From the NCBI GenBank assembly GCA_014529385.2, contig CM043944.1:174036240-174100239 (forward strand): DNA of 64,000 bases, read 5' to 3'. Positions 46,353-56,269 of this stretch are shown here, piece by piece. Numbering within the stretch: the stretch's first letter is position 1; each line of letters begins with the position of its first letter. The notes under the pieces were generated by a model, which worked only from the letters and a program-made list of their open reading frames with translations, ran no database searches and was not told the DNA's origin. The translations under genes and the position numbers were made by a program. Origin of the DNA: Adiantum capillus-veneris. Lineage: Eukaryota > Streptophyta > Polypodiopsida > Polypodiales > Pteridaceae.

Positions 46353-47244
46353 CCTCTGGCTTCAATATTAAGTGATAAATTTTATTTATCCGAGTATATT
46401 TTATATTGCTATGCGCTCCCATTTGTAACAGCAACTAGGACGATGTCGACGGCAACGACTTGTCTTCTTCTTCAGCTGAAAATGGTGATAAAGTAGCCGC
46501 TGCTTTGGCTGAAGGCTATCGCTAAAAAACGCTGATCTGCTGGTCCCTTATGGCTGCTGAAAAACCTGATCTGCTGCTGCTGTCCAAAAGCGCTATAAGG
46601 CTGAAATCTGCTGTCAAAAACGCTGGTTTTAGGCTGAAACTTGCTGTCCAAAAACGCTGGTGTTAGGCTCCTCCAAAAACGCTAGGCAGCACTGGGGAGA
46701 CCAAGTGCTATGTGTTGAGTTTGTTGCTGCAGTCCTTGGCTGGAAACGCTGATGAAAACGCCAGGCAAAGCTGAAAACGCTGATGGGTGTTGGCGTTTTT
46801 GCTTGAAGAAAAACGCTAGGGTTCTTGTGAGGATCCACCTTGAGGGCCTGCTGCAAGGTTGCCTTGTGCTCTCTTGGTTTCTTCTGCCAATTAGTGCTAG
46901 CCCTAGGTTTGCTTATATATTATCTTACCCAAATTGCCCTACTCAGTTCCCAACAAAAGTCACTTAAAATAATAAGTGAAAAATGTCAAAAATAGGGAAA
47001 ATAGATTTAATGCACTGGAAAATGCTCCTGATGGATTCTGTTGGATTCTAATGGTAATGTTGATGATCATGCTGTGTGCAACCAGAGGATATGCATCTAC
47101 TCTAAGTGCCTGGGCATGCACGGTTTGCGAACAGACTCACAAAAGTGCCAGAACACTTCCTAAGCTAGACTGACTGGACTAACTGAACCCTTGTCGTGTT
47201 GTAGCTTGTCCACGAACACATAGGGTTGGATGTGTCACGTGACA

Positions 47245-47892
<648 letters not shown>

Positions 47893-47893
47893 T

Positions 47894-47905
47894 TGGTATC
47901 AAAGC
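47894..47905 (+). other. Variant primer-binding site
   Basis: TGGTATCAAAGC, one change from the initiator-Met type site, one base after the LTR end at 47892. The sequence beyond it (GCTTTTCTGAAAGCATACCGGTCC) is the reverse of the leader at 52616-52640. Confidence 0.75.
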
Positions 47906-47989
47906 TTCAAGCGAGTGCTTTTCTGAAAGCATACCGGTCCCTCTAAGAACAAACACAGCAAGATGGTGCTTCTAGATTCTACAAAGTAT

Positions 47990-49119
47990 CTTGCCTTGAG
48001 CTTGTCTTGGAAGTCAACCCAACTGAAAGACAGCGGCTCCCCATCCGCGGCACGATGAAGGTGCTCGGCTATTTGTGCCTCTTGCCAGACCTAATACCAA
48101 TTAATGACATCACCCGACAAATACATGGCAACAATCAACGCTCTACTGTTACTATTTTTCTTGTTAGTCGCAAAGTAATCATTAAATTGATGCAACCAAA
48201 ATCACAGAAGCATCCATCTTACCATCATACTTACTGAACGTCAACTTCTCAATGATTGGATTGTTGGAGTCGTCGTCTCTACCTGCGCTACATGATGACT
48301 CGCTGGCCTCCTTGGGTGGTTCGCTCTTCAAAGGAGAGTACTTGTAGGACCAACTCTTTCAGACGTTGATCTCGCTGCGCTTCACGCTCTTGCTCCATAG
48401 CTACCCTCTTTTCTTCAGCCGCTATGCGTTGAGCTTCCCTCTGTTCTTCAGGCTCCCTTTCCAAGGAGGCCCAGTGAGCCTCTTGTTGTAGCATCATCTC
48501 CATCATGGACTTCATCAAAGTCTCCATAGCATTTGATGTGATCCGTGGCGTAGATGGGGATGGAGGAGGATCGGCGAACCTTCCTCCTCGTGTAGGGACT
48601 TCTTCTTCTCCAATTCCACTCCCATCACCTTCACACAAAGTTTCCATTCCACTTCTGGTGAAGACCATGCATTGAATACTTGGGTACTTGGGGGTACTTG
48701 GTTTCTTGGGGTACATGGGTACTTGGGGTACTTGGGCTCTTGGGGTACTTGGGTACTACTTCCAATCTGCGATTAAGAGGGCCTTAATCTTACCCAAGCT
48801 CAACTCCTTCCTACGGGTGCACCCCTGGCGGCCTTGTGCTCACACCAAGGTTGTTTTTTCCCACCTCACGTCGATTGGCCTGCAGCAATGTGCAAGGTCC
48901 GCTCTCAATGAGTGGAAAAGTGGACCGTGGGGAGGCTGGATAAGCCCTCCTTTTCTGGATTACCTATCACTCTTCAAAAACACAAATTAGAGAGATCGAT
49001 ACGCCCAAGTGGTCTTGGGTTATGTGCAATCTCAACAAGCAAAAGGAAAAAAATTATGTGGTTCTTTATGGCTTAAGTGCCCTTAAGAGAGAGCGATGAA
49101 GACGAGAGTTGTACCAATG
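47990..49119 (-). pseudogene. gag: Second family-B gag fragment and leader
   Basis: Minus-strand sequence homologous to 43000-44121. The frame 48288-48716 repeats the N-terminal Gag features (VFTRSGMETLCEGDG, FADPPPSPSTPRI, METLMKSMMEMM) plus a charged helix (QREAQRIAAEEKRVAMEQEREAQRDQRLKELV). Below 48287 the capsid part continues with gaps until about 47990, where it meets the plus-oriented family-C-like leader, a rearrangement junction. The leader 48717-49119 matches 43888-44121 up to a degraded PBS (TTGTACCAATGG). Tandem TTGGGGTACTTGGG words (48682-48760) expand the leader. Confidence 0.7.
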
Positions 49120-49124
49120 GACTA

Positions 49125-49776
49125 TGTCACAAGACGGGCACCACGTGCCAATAGAAAAGAACAGACTGAACAGACTTTTAACACTTCAATAACAATTGAA
49201 CTGAGATATAGAGAGACGACTCGCGACACGGAGTGGCGGAATTCCACCCCAGAGAGTATTGGCCCCAAACCTTGGCGCCCCTTTCGGTATTTCTTTATAT
49301 TGCATCAACTCAGTACAAGCCAATACTCCAAACTCTGCACCTTCTCCAGGAAGCACGCCAAAGAATGAGCCCTAACCTCACATTTATAGGCCCGTGGCCT
49401 AAAAAGAAATTACAGTGAAAAGCCTTCAAAACTCAAAAGCTCTTGGTCCAAAAAGCAATGCCAAAAGCTGTCAGCTTTTCGTAAATCGCGCTGGTGTCCG
49501 TACAGTAGGCTATGTGTCAGCCCGCCACGTCAGCAAATCATGGTTAGGGTTAGAGTTAGGGTTTCTAATTTTAGGGTTAGGGTTTTGGGCAAAATTAGGG
49601 TTTTTGATTTTAGGGTTAGGGTTTCAACAAGATTAGGGTTTTGGACACAATTAGAGTTTCTGATTTTAGGTTTAGGGTTTTAGAAAAATTAGGGTTTTGG
49701 GTCGAATTAGGGTTTTTTATTTTAGGGTTAGGGTTTCAACAAAATTAGAACTTCGACACGTCAACAATTTGTTAGA
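49125..49776 (-). repeat. Family-C 3' LTR with telomere-like array
   Basis: 652 bp starting TGTCACAAGACGGG and ending TTTGTTAGA (TTACA in the other copies). U3 on the minus strand holds an array at 49545-49746 of TTAGGGTTAGGGTTTT separated by AATTAGGG and GATTTTAGGG. Confidence 0.85.
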
Positions 49777-49788
49777 TCTCCCCTTCTT
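49777..49788 (-). other. Polypurine tract of family C, first copy
   Basis: AAGAAGGGGAGA on the minus strand, beside the LTR end. The same tract recurs at 50287-50298 after the partial LTR duplicate. Confidence 0.75.
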
Positions 49789-49795
49789 GAAAGAG

Positions 49796-50286
49796 GGTAT
49801 TTCTTTATATTGCGTCAACTCAGTACAAGCCAGTACTCCAGACTTTGCACCTTCTCCAGGAAGCATGCCAGAGAATGAGCCCTAACCTCATATTTAAAGG
49901 CCCGTGGCCTAAAAAGCAATTACAGTGAAAAGCCTTCAAAACTCAAAAGCTCCTGGTCCAAAAAGCAATGCCAAAAGCTGCCAGCTTTTCGTAAATCGCG
50001 CTGATGTCCGTACAGCAGGCTACGTGTCAGCCCGCCACGTCAGCAAATCAGGGTTAGGATTAGAGTTAGGGTTTTTGATTTTAGGGTTAGGGTTTTGGGC
50101 AAAATTAGGGTTTTTTATTTTAGGGTTAGGGTTTCAGTAAGATTAGGGTTTTGGACACAATTAGGGTTTTTGATTTTAGGGTTAGGGTTTTAGCAGAATT
50201 AGGGTTTTGGATAGAATTAGGGTTTTTGATTTTAGGGTTAGGGTTCCAACAGAATTAGGGCTTCGACACGTCAGCAGTTTGTTACA
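49796..50286 (-). repeat. Partial tandem copy of family-C LTR
   Basis: From GGTATTTCTTTATATTGCGTC to GTTTGTTACA, about 490 bp repeating 49289-49776, including the telomere-like array (50047-50268). The duplicate carries its own polypurine tract. It suggests unequal exchange or a template jump in reverse transcription. Confidence 0.85.
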
Positions 50287-50298
50287 TCTCCCCTTCTT

Positions 50299-50950
50299 GA
50301 AAGAGAGTAACCGTCCGCGATTACAGCATATCTGCAAAACAACTCAAGTTAGCTCAAAAATTTCCGAGGGACAATTAGTTTGCTCTTTTTATTAAGGAGT
50401 TAGCTTCTCCTATCTGCTCTTTTGATCAACGAGTTAGCTTCTCCTTTCGGCTGTTTTGATCAAGGAGTTAGCTTCTCCTTTCGTCCAGATCGGAACTCTT
50501 GATATTCCGGCGTAGTAAAATTAGCCATCACACCCAGACCGTACTGATCTTCCACGGGTGTCTTGACGCACAAAAATTACATACCCAGGCAATCTCATCC
50601 AATTAGGAATATTCAGTGGTTGACACATCACAATGCAACACAAATGCTTACATATGCATGTTACAAGACATAGAAACATAAAGCCGCCGATGGACACTCC
50701 TCCCGCATAACCTAACAAGGTCCGGGCCGGGAGATATTCAACGACTCCCTCATCACTCCTCCCGCATAACCTAAAAAGGTCCGGGCCGGGAGATATAGAG
50801 GCCTTTTACAACCAAGCGCCCCCCAGACCGCAGCCTGCGTCGTTTGGAGGTGCTGAGAGTAACCACTGCTCAGACTTCTTAATACTCCTTCCGCATAACC
50901 ATCCAGGTACGGGCCGGGAGTCACAACAACAATTATTTTACAAGCATACA
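50299..50950 (-). other. Family-C internal noncoding region with structured repeats
   Basis: It contains three copies of GGAGTTAGCTTCTCC-type words (about 50396-50480), themselves palindromic. Three copies of CTCCCGCATAACC...GGTCCGGGCCGGGAG lie at 50695-50737, 50754-50796 and 50884-50921, each able to fold with CTCCCG pairing to CGGGAG. One CAGCCTGCGTCGTTTGGAGG module lies at 50813-50850. No ORF is convincing. Confidence 0.65.
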
Positions 50951-51692
50951 TGTCACGTGACACATCCCAACCCTATGTGTCCGTGGACAAGCTATACCAC
51001 AGCAGGGTTCAGTCAGTCCAGAAGCAAGCCATCGCCTACAAGTCCTCTTGCCTGGCGTTTTCCAACCTCAGCAAATACATCCCAGCCAGCGTTTTCAGCC
51101 TTGACAAAAACGCCAGCATCACTTGCAGATTCAGCGTTTTTTCAGCCTTGTCAAAAACGCCAGCTCAACAGTAGCAAAAATGCAGAATTCAGCAGTTGGA
51201 TTCTCGCAGTTTTCACCCTATGACACAGTAGCAGATCAGCCCCTAGACGGTTGCAGATGTCCCCCCATTTTCAGCCATAAAAACGCAGCCAAAAAAGTCA
51301 TTTTCAGCCACCAAAACAGTCCCAGAATTCAGTGATTAGAAGATCTCAGATTTCAGCCATCAAGTCGTCGCCGTCGTCATCGGCATAGTCCCATTGCATC
51401 AATCCATTGCATACGCATTGTACACCTTTGTGCAATCAAAGTAGACCACTCTCGCCGACGAGAGTGGGGCCTTCGGAGGAGGGTTTTACAACCTCTCGGG
51501 TGTCGTATCTCTTCTCTCTCCTTCTCTCAGTCTCATTCACTTGCACGCACAATATCCACTCACTTTGTTCGTGGTCATAGCACTCTCCATAAGACAGAAA
51601 GCTCTCTCTTTCCCTAAGAACTAAAAGGAACCTTGAGCAATAAAGATCACTAATCTTGAGAAAATACAACATTCATTCCGCTGCACCTTACA
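50951..51692 (+). mobile_element. Family-B solo LTR with ATACA target duplication
   Basis: 742 bp, TGTCACGTGACAC at left, CGCTGCACCTTACA at right. ATACA flanks it at 50946-50950 and 51693-51697. It is the reverse of the LTR at 44122-47244 with an internal deletion. No PBS follows, so it is a solo LTR. It sits inside family C, so it inserted after that element. Confidence 0.9.
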
Positions 51693-51697
51693 ATACA

Positions 51698-52646
51698 ACC
51701 AAACGCTCCCCAGGCATCGGCCTGCGTCATTCGGAGGTTTTCAAACATACAACGAAACGCTCCCCAGGCATCGGCCTGCGTCGTTCCGAGGTTCAAACAA
51801 TACCAAAACAATATTTCTCACTTCTCCACTCAGGAGTAAAATCACCAATCGTTGAGACCAGTATCAAACCAGAGTCAAACAATTCAAATCGGCACCAAAA
51901 CAGGTTCAAAAATAGATACCATCCATTTCAAACAAATTCCAAACAGGATCACCAAACAAGATCAAACAGAACTCAAACTTAAAAAGCAATCTCAACATCA
52001 GTCGAGCTTGAAAAGTCGACTGACTTTCCATCTTGAAACCTGCAGCAAAAATTAGGATTAGGTTCCTTCCATGAGGTCATACCCGAGCACAGCATGGTCC
52101 GTCAGCTCTTGGACAAACAGTGTTGCTTTGGCGGCGATGGTAGTCCCAAGATAGCAATCGCACTAAACCTCCAAGGTCATCTGCTCGTGAAGAGACGTCT
52201 ACTGAGAGATGTCGAGAAATTTCAAGATATAATCTGCTAGGGTTTCCATGGCAAGCATTCCAGGAAACCCCACTCTGCCAGAAGTTGCACTTCGAAGGAA
52301 GATATCAGAAACCATATAGCTTCGGGCAAAATTTTTCTTGAAAGCTTGTCAAGTACTTTGAGTATGCTGCTTGGTAGCTATCAACATCTGCATGGCACTG
52401 CCTCTGAGAAAAACAGTGACTTGAAACAAATCTTGGATCCTTCTTTTGCAAGTGATCTTAATGGCTTATGCCCTGTAAGACATGAGCGGTGAAGACGGGA
52501 GCGCGCCCGATGCGCGATGAAGTAAGGGTGGGAGTGGCTAACAAGATCCCTCAAATAAAATTCCAATGATCCCTCAAATAAAATTCCAATAGCTCTGTCT
52601 GCACTTTTGTAGGACCGGTATGCTTTCAGAAAAGCACACGCCTGAT
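51698..52646 (-). other. Family-C internal region, PBS-proximal part
   Basis: Two more AACGCTCCCCAGGC...GCCTGCGTC modules at 51698-51738 and 51751-51793, then AC-rich noncoding DNA. Minus-strand frames at about 52060-52450 (for example VTVFLRGSAMQMLIATKQHT) faintly resemble Gag but are interrupted. Confidence 0.5.
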
Positions 52647-52658
52647 GCTCTGATACCA
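52647..52658 (-). other. Primer-binding site of family-C element
   Basis: TGGTATCAGAGC on the minus strand, one base from the LTR. Confidence 0.9.
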
Positions 52659-52659
52659 C

Positions 52660-53292
52660 TGTCACAAGACGGGCACCACGTGCCAATTGAAAAGAACAGA
52701 CTGAACAAACTTTTAACACTTCAATAACAACTGAACTGAGATATAGAGAGACGATTCGTGACACGGAGTCGCGGAATTCCACCCCAGAGAGTATTGGCCC
52801 CAAACCTTGGCGCCCCTTTCGGTATTTCTTTATATTGCATCAACTCAATACAAGCCAGTAACCCAGACTCTGCACCTTCTCCAAGAGGCATGCCAGAGAA
52901 TGAGCCCTAACCTCATATTTAAAGGCCCGTGGCCTAAAAAGCAATTACAGTGAAAAGCCCTGGTCCAAAAAGCAATGCCAAAAGCTGCCAGCTTTTCGTA
53001 AATCGCGTTGGTGTCCGTACAACAAGCTCCGTGTCAGCCCGCCACGTCACCAGATCAGGGTTAGGGTTAGAGTTAGGGTTTTTGATTTTAGAGTGAGGGT
53101 TTTGGACAAAATTAGGGTTTCTGATTTTAGGGCTAGGGTTTCAACACGATTAGGGTTTTGGACAGAATTAGGGTTTCTAATTTTAGGGTTAGGGTTTTAG
53201 CAGAATTAGGGTTTTGAGCAGAATTAGGGTTTGTGATTTTAGGGTTAGGGTTAGGGTTTCAACAGAATTAGACACGTTAGCAGTTTGTTACA
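52660..53292 (-). repeat. Family-C 5' LTR
   Basis: 633 bp, TGTCACAAGACGGG to TTTGTTACA. The telomere-like array is at about 53055-53272. A short deletion relative to the left copy lies near 52960. Confidence 0.88.
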
Positions 53293-53297
53293 GACTA

Positions 53298-53381
53298 AGC
53301 ATGGGAGTGGCTAATAAGTCCGGGGTTCACGAGAATTGTGCAATAGACTAGAGCGAGAGAGAATGAAAACTGTGAGTGAAG

Positions 53382-53461
<80 letters not shown>

Positions 53462-54230
53462 TCCCACATGGGGTCCCAAACCCCCCTCCAAGGGCCCCCC
53501 TCTCTATCGCTAGAGAGGTATTTGCTTTAGATTGCACAAATGCTCATACAATGGTACTAGATGCTGAGATGTCGATGGGATCTTGTGGTAGATGCTTGGA
53601 TTTGCGAGGCTAAGGGCTGAAAATGCAAAACGCTAGGGATTCTAGATGGAATCTATAACTGTGACGAGGCTATGGGCTGATCTGCTATCGACAATGTCAG
53701 CAATGGGCTGAAAACTGAAAAATGCTGACTGAATTTGAAAACGTTGGCTGATCAGCTACGAGGGGCTCAATTCTGAAAACGCTAATGCTGAAGCTGGATT
53801 TGCGACGATGGAGCGGCACGGCTATGGCTGAAAACTGAAAATGCTGATGCTGATGGGCTGATTTGGTGCAAAAACGCCAGAGAGCCTGAGGTACTGCGGG
53901 TACTTGGTACTTGTACTGCGGGTACTGACTTGTTGTGGAGAAGTGACCCCTACGGTCACTTATATATGGGGTAAAAGCTAAGTAGGGCAATGCCACTAAA
54001 AAACCCCACGACTAAAATGATGCAAAAATGTCACTTATTAATAAGTTGATGAGCTATTAATAAGAGGTGATTCACATGCAGATAACTACTTAGGCTGAGT
54101 ACTAATGCAATTGTATGGAAACTCCCCAATTCCTACACGTAGTAGACATTGGCTATGCTCATGTGCAATTAGGGGGTATGCAACTAATCTAAAGTGCCTG
54201 GACATGCACGTCCTGCGTACAGGCCCACAA
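53298..54230 (-). mobile_element. Family-B LTR, left part of a doubly interrupted copy
   Basis: Homologous to 44200-47140: the CCCTCC...GGCCCC...GAGAG stretch, ATTGCACAAAT, the AAAACGCT-rich region, a TATA box on - near 53960, and AAGTGCCTGGACATGCACG. Its continuation (GGGTGCCAGAACACTTCCTAGG...GTGCACGTGACA) is at 58454-58543, after the element 54231-58448. It is probably the 5' LTR of the gag fragment at 47990-49119. Confidence 0.7.
53387..53453. repeat. (GT)n(GA)n microsatellite
   Basis: About 14 GT and 19 GA units inside the family-B LTR. Confidence 0.95.
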
Positions 54231-54632
54231 TGTAAGGATTCTAGGTACTAATCCTTAATTAAATACTTAAACTCATGATTAAGACTTAAGAAACTTGAAC
54301 TTGACTCAGAGACAAGACTCGGATGACTCTGTGTTTGATTGCTTGAATGCTTCAAAACTGAGTACAATAGGCTCCTATGTAGGAGACGAAGAGACATAAA
54401 TGAAAAGACACATCTCATGGCGAATAGACATGACTCTAGGCGAAGAGTCGCACCCATAGAGCGAAGGGGTGTGACCAGTCGTCGAAGGAGTGTGGTTTTC
54501 GACAAAGAGGCATGTCCTTTGAGCGAAGAGTCGCAACCATCCAAGCGTAGGGGTCCTCCTTGGCATGGCACTTCGCATATCTGCAACTAGGAGTAGGTGT
54601 AATACTGTAACATAGTCACAATCGTGTTGTCA

Positions 54633-55325
54633 CAAACTGGTGACGTTGTCAGGCATTTTTTGGATGAGTACAAAAGCCATAAATGATGCCAAAAAAGCTT
54701 GCTGACCACCCTCATGTATATATATGTACATAGTGCTTCCAGCTTTGAAAGTGTCCGTGTAAAAAACCCTGTACAAAGGAAAGGCTTGGTTTTGGTCAAG
54801 CTGTTGGTTGAGTTTTGGGTTGTTCGAGCTTTCAAAAAATAGTTTTTAATGAGCATTCCTAATCGTGCTTGACAGCTTGCAAATCGGACTCCGACATCAT
54901 GAGTTACACGCACTCGAAGTGGATGGTTTTTCACTTAAAAAGTGGTGGCAGATGCACGTGGGAAGATGGCAAGTGGGCCGACTTAATGGTTTTTTTTAGC
55001 AATGACATGTTTAGAAATTTCTGGAGTTAGCCGAGGTAATAAGCTCCAAGCCGTGCTTTACGGCGCTATATTTGGTGGTCGGGGTCACCCGCTACGCCTC
55101 CGAGAAAATGGCTCAGTTTGGGGGCAAAACATAAATTTCAGGTTTGGACATGGGGAAGTTGGGGAAAGCATGCCATGTGGCAATGGACTAAACCCACATG
55201 TGGGGGGTTGAGGGGAAAGTGGAGGGTATATATACTAAAGGAGGACTAGTCTATGGTGTATTCAATGGTGAAGGAATGCACTCAAGGCCTTGCAAGGAGG
55301 GCTCGTGGGCATTTTGGGGAGCTAG
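54633..55325. other. Internal noncoding part of the non-autonomous element
   Basis: No ORF with a motif. A polypurine tract next to the left LTR is not evident, so this part may be a later insertion or rearrangement. GC-rich, G-run-rich DNA at 55130-55320 leads into the hairpin. Confidence 0.4.
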
Positions 55326-55520
55326 GGGCGCCATGTTGAGTTCCCACCAGCCTGGCCAGGCGCCTGGACTTAAATTTTGGTCCCCTGGACACTTTCCCCA
55401 CCTCCCCCTTGTCAAAATCACCGACATGGAGTTCCAAGGGGGAGGTGGGGAAAGTGTCCAGGGGACCAAAATTTAAGTCCAGGCGCCTGGCCAGGCTGGT
55501 GGGAACTCAACATGGCGCCC
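55326..55520. repeat. Perfect 86-bp inverted repeat with 23-bp loop
   Basis: 55326-55411 is the exact reverse complement of 55435-55520, with no mismatch or gap. The pairing stops cleanly at both ends (G/T outside; T/C at the loop). Transcripts would form a long hairpin. No target-site duplication flanks it, so it does not look like an ordinary MITE. Confidence 0.95.
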
Positions 55521-56269
55521 TTGTCTACCTGTTAAGTCCCATGTCATTGCACTGTTATTGACCATAACTATTTTGCCAAACTGAAAACGAATCATATCTC
55601 CAACTTGTCTCATCTTTGTCAAAAGTATCAGGATCACATCTGCAACTTGATTAGTGCTTTTGTCAAAGTCATTTGTAACTTCGAGCTTTGTCCAATAAAA
55701 GATTGAATCTTTATCTGCTTCGAGTGAAACTATTGGTAAACTGACTTGAGTTTTCTGTTGAGTGAAGACCACTCGTTGGAAATCTCTAAGGTATTCCATT
55801 GGTTTGTCTGGAATAATAAAATCCTCCTGAAGAGATATCGTAGACTGAGACAGTAGTATTTGGAGGTACATCCATCTGTAAAAGTTTATCAATAGAACAA
55901 TTCGTGTCCAAAGATTCAATTGCAGCAACTGAAGTCGTGCTCCAAGAGTCTGCATCTGATTTATCCTTTATGCCGTTGAACGTAAGGATTGGTGTCTTCA
56001 AGTTTAAAAAATTATCACACCATTGCATTTGGTATCTGTTCAAAGACAAAGACTTTATTCTGCAAGGGCGGTGACGAGGCGAATTTTTCTACCAGGATCA
56101 CGGCCAAAGAAGGGGTTATGTCCTTGTTTGTTGTCACACAAGAACTAGAATCTTCTGAATCTTCAGCTTTCTCAACGGGTATTAAGGCTTCCAATTGAGA
56201 AGGGGGAGGTGGAGGGAGTTGTTGCCTCTTAGACCTCTGAAAGGTCCTCTTGCACAAGGAAAGGATCAA
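55521..56269 (-). pseudogene. Unknown coding-like region
   Basis: Overlapping minus-strand frames look more protein-like than chance: 55473-55955 with FIIPDKPMEYLRDFQRVVFTQQ and VADVILILLTKMRQVGDMIRFQFGKIV, 55786-56049 with AIESLDTNCSIDKLLQMDVPP, and 56015-56269 with LEALIPVEKAEDSEDSSS. The content passes between frames, so it is broken. No family is recognised. It occupies the place of gag-pol in the non-autonomous element, and could be a rapidly evolving Gag relative or captured DNA. Confidence 0.35.

Larger units (their letters stand above)
44436..46430 (+). mobile_element. 1995-bp solo LTR with GCAAC target duplication
   Basis: It begins TGTTGCTAAATTGG and ends ATTTGTAACA, so it has TG...CA ends with a short inverted repeat. 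GCAAC flanks it at 44431-44435 and 46431-46435. Joining the flanks restores the family-B LTR alignment. There is no internal repeat, PBS or coding region, so it is a single LTR left after recombination rather than a whole element. TATAAAAG at 45340-45347 suggests transcription on +, with a U3 of about 900 bp. U3 contains three to four copies of a GATGCGTCA-centred unit of roughly 90-125 bp (44606-44850). Confidence 0.8.
44122..47244 (-). mobile_element. Family-B 5' LTR, split by a solo LTR
   Basis: It starts TGTAAGATGCAGCGG at the PBS and ends GTGTCACGTGACA at 47244. Removing the nested insert (44436-46430 plus one GCAAC copy) leaves about 1.1 kb. The ends match the solo LTR at 50951-51692 in reverse, which lacks an internal stretch of a few hundred bp. 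A TATA box on the minus strand lies at about 46913-46922. Part of the LTR (46500-46850) is rich in AAAACGCTGAT-type words, giving short periodic repeats. The downstream end shares CACGTGACA with the other family-B copies. Confidence 0.8.
49125..53292 (-). mobile_element. Non-autonomous LTR element (family C) with nested solo LTR
   Basis: Flanked by GACTA at 49120-49124 and 53293-53297. The left LTR (3', 49125-49776) is followed by a partial tandem LTR copy (to 50286). The right LTR (5', 52660-53292) has a PBS at 52647-52658. Of the 2.36-kb internal region, 742 bp is a family-B solo LTR. The rest has no pol; only a Gag-like scrap may lie at about 52060-52450. Such large internal domains without coding capacity are typical of LARD-type elements, which borrow proteins from relatives. 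It appears to sit in the 5' LTR start of the second family-B element. Confidence 0.8.

Noticed and set aside
42196-47244. A complete family-B element with two LTRs
   Set aside because: A 5' LTR, PBS and gag are present, but no pol, PPT or 3' LTR could be found on the left; the chromovirus and other DNA adjoin instead.
49545-53272. Possible chromosome end or true interstitial telomere
   Set aside because: The TTTAGGG words are degenerate and occur at the same place in each LTR copy, so they belong to the element.
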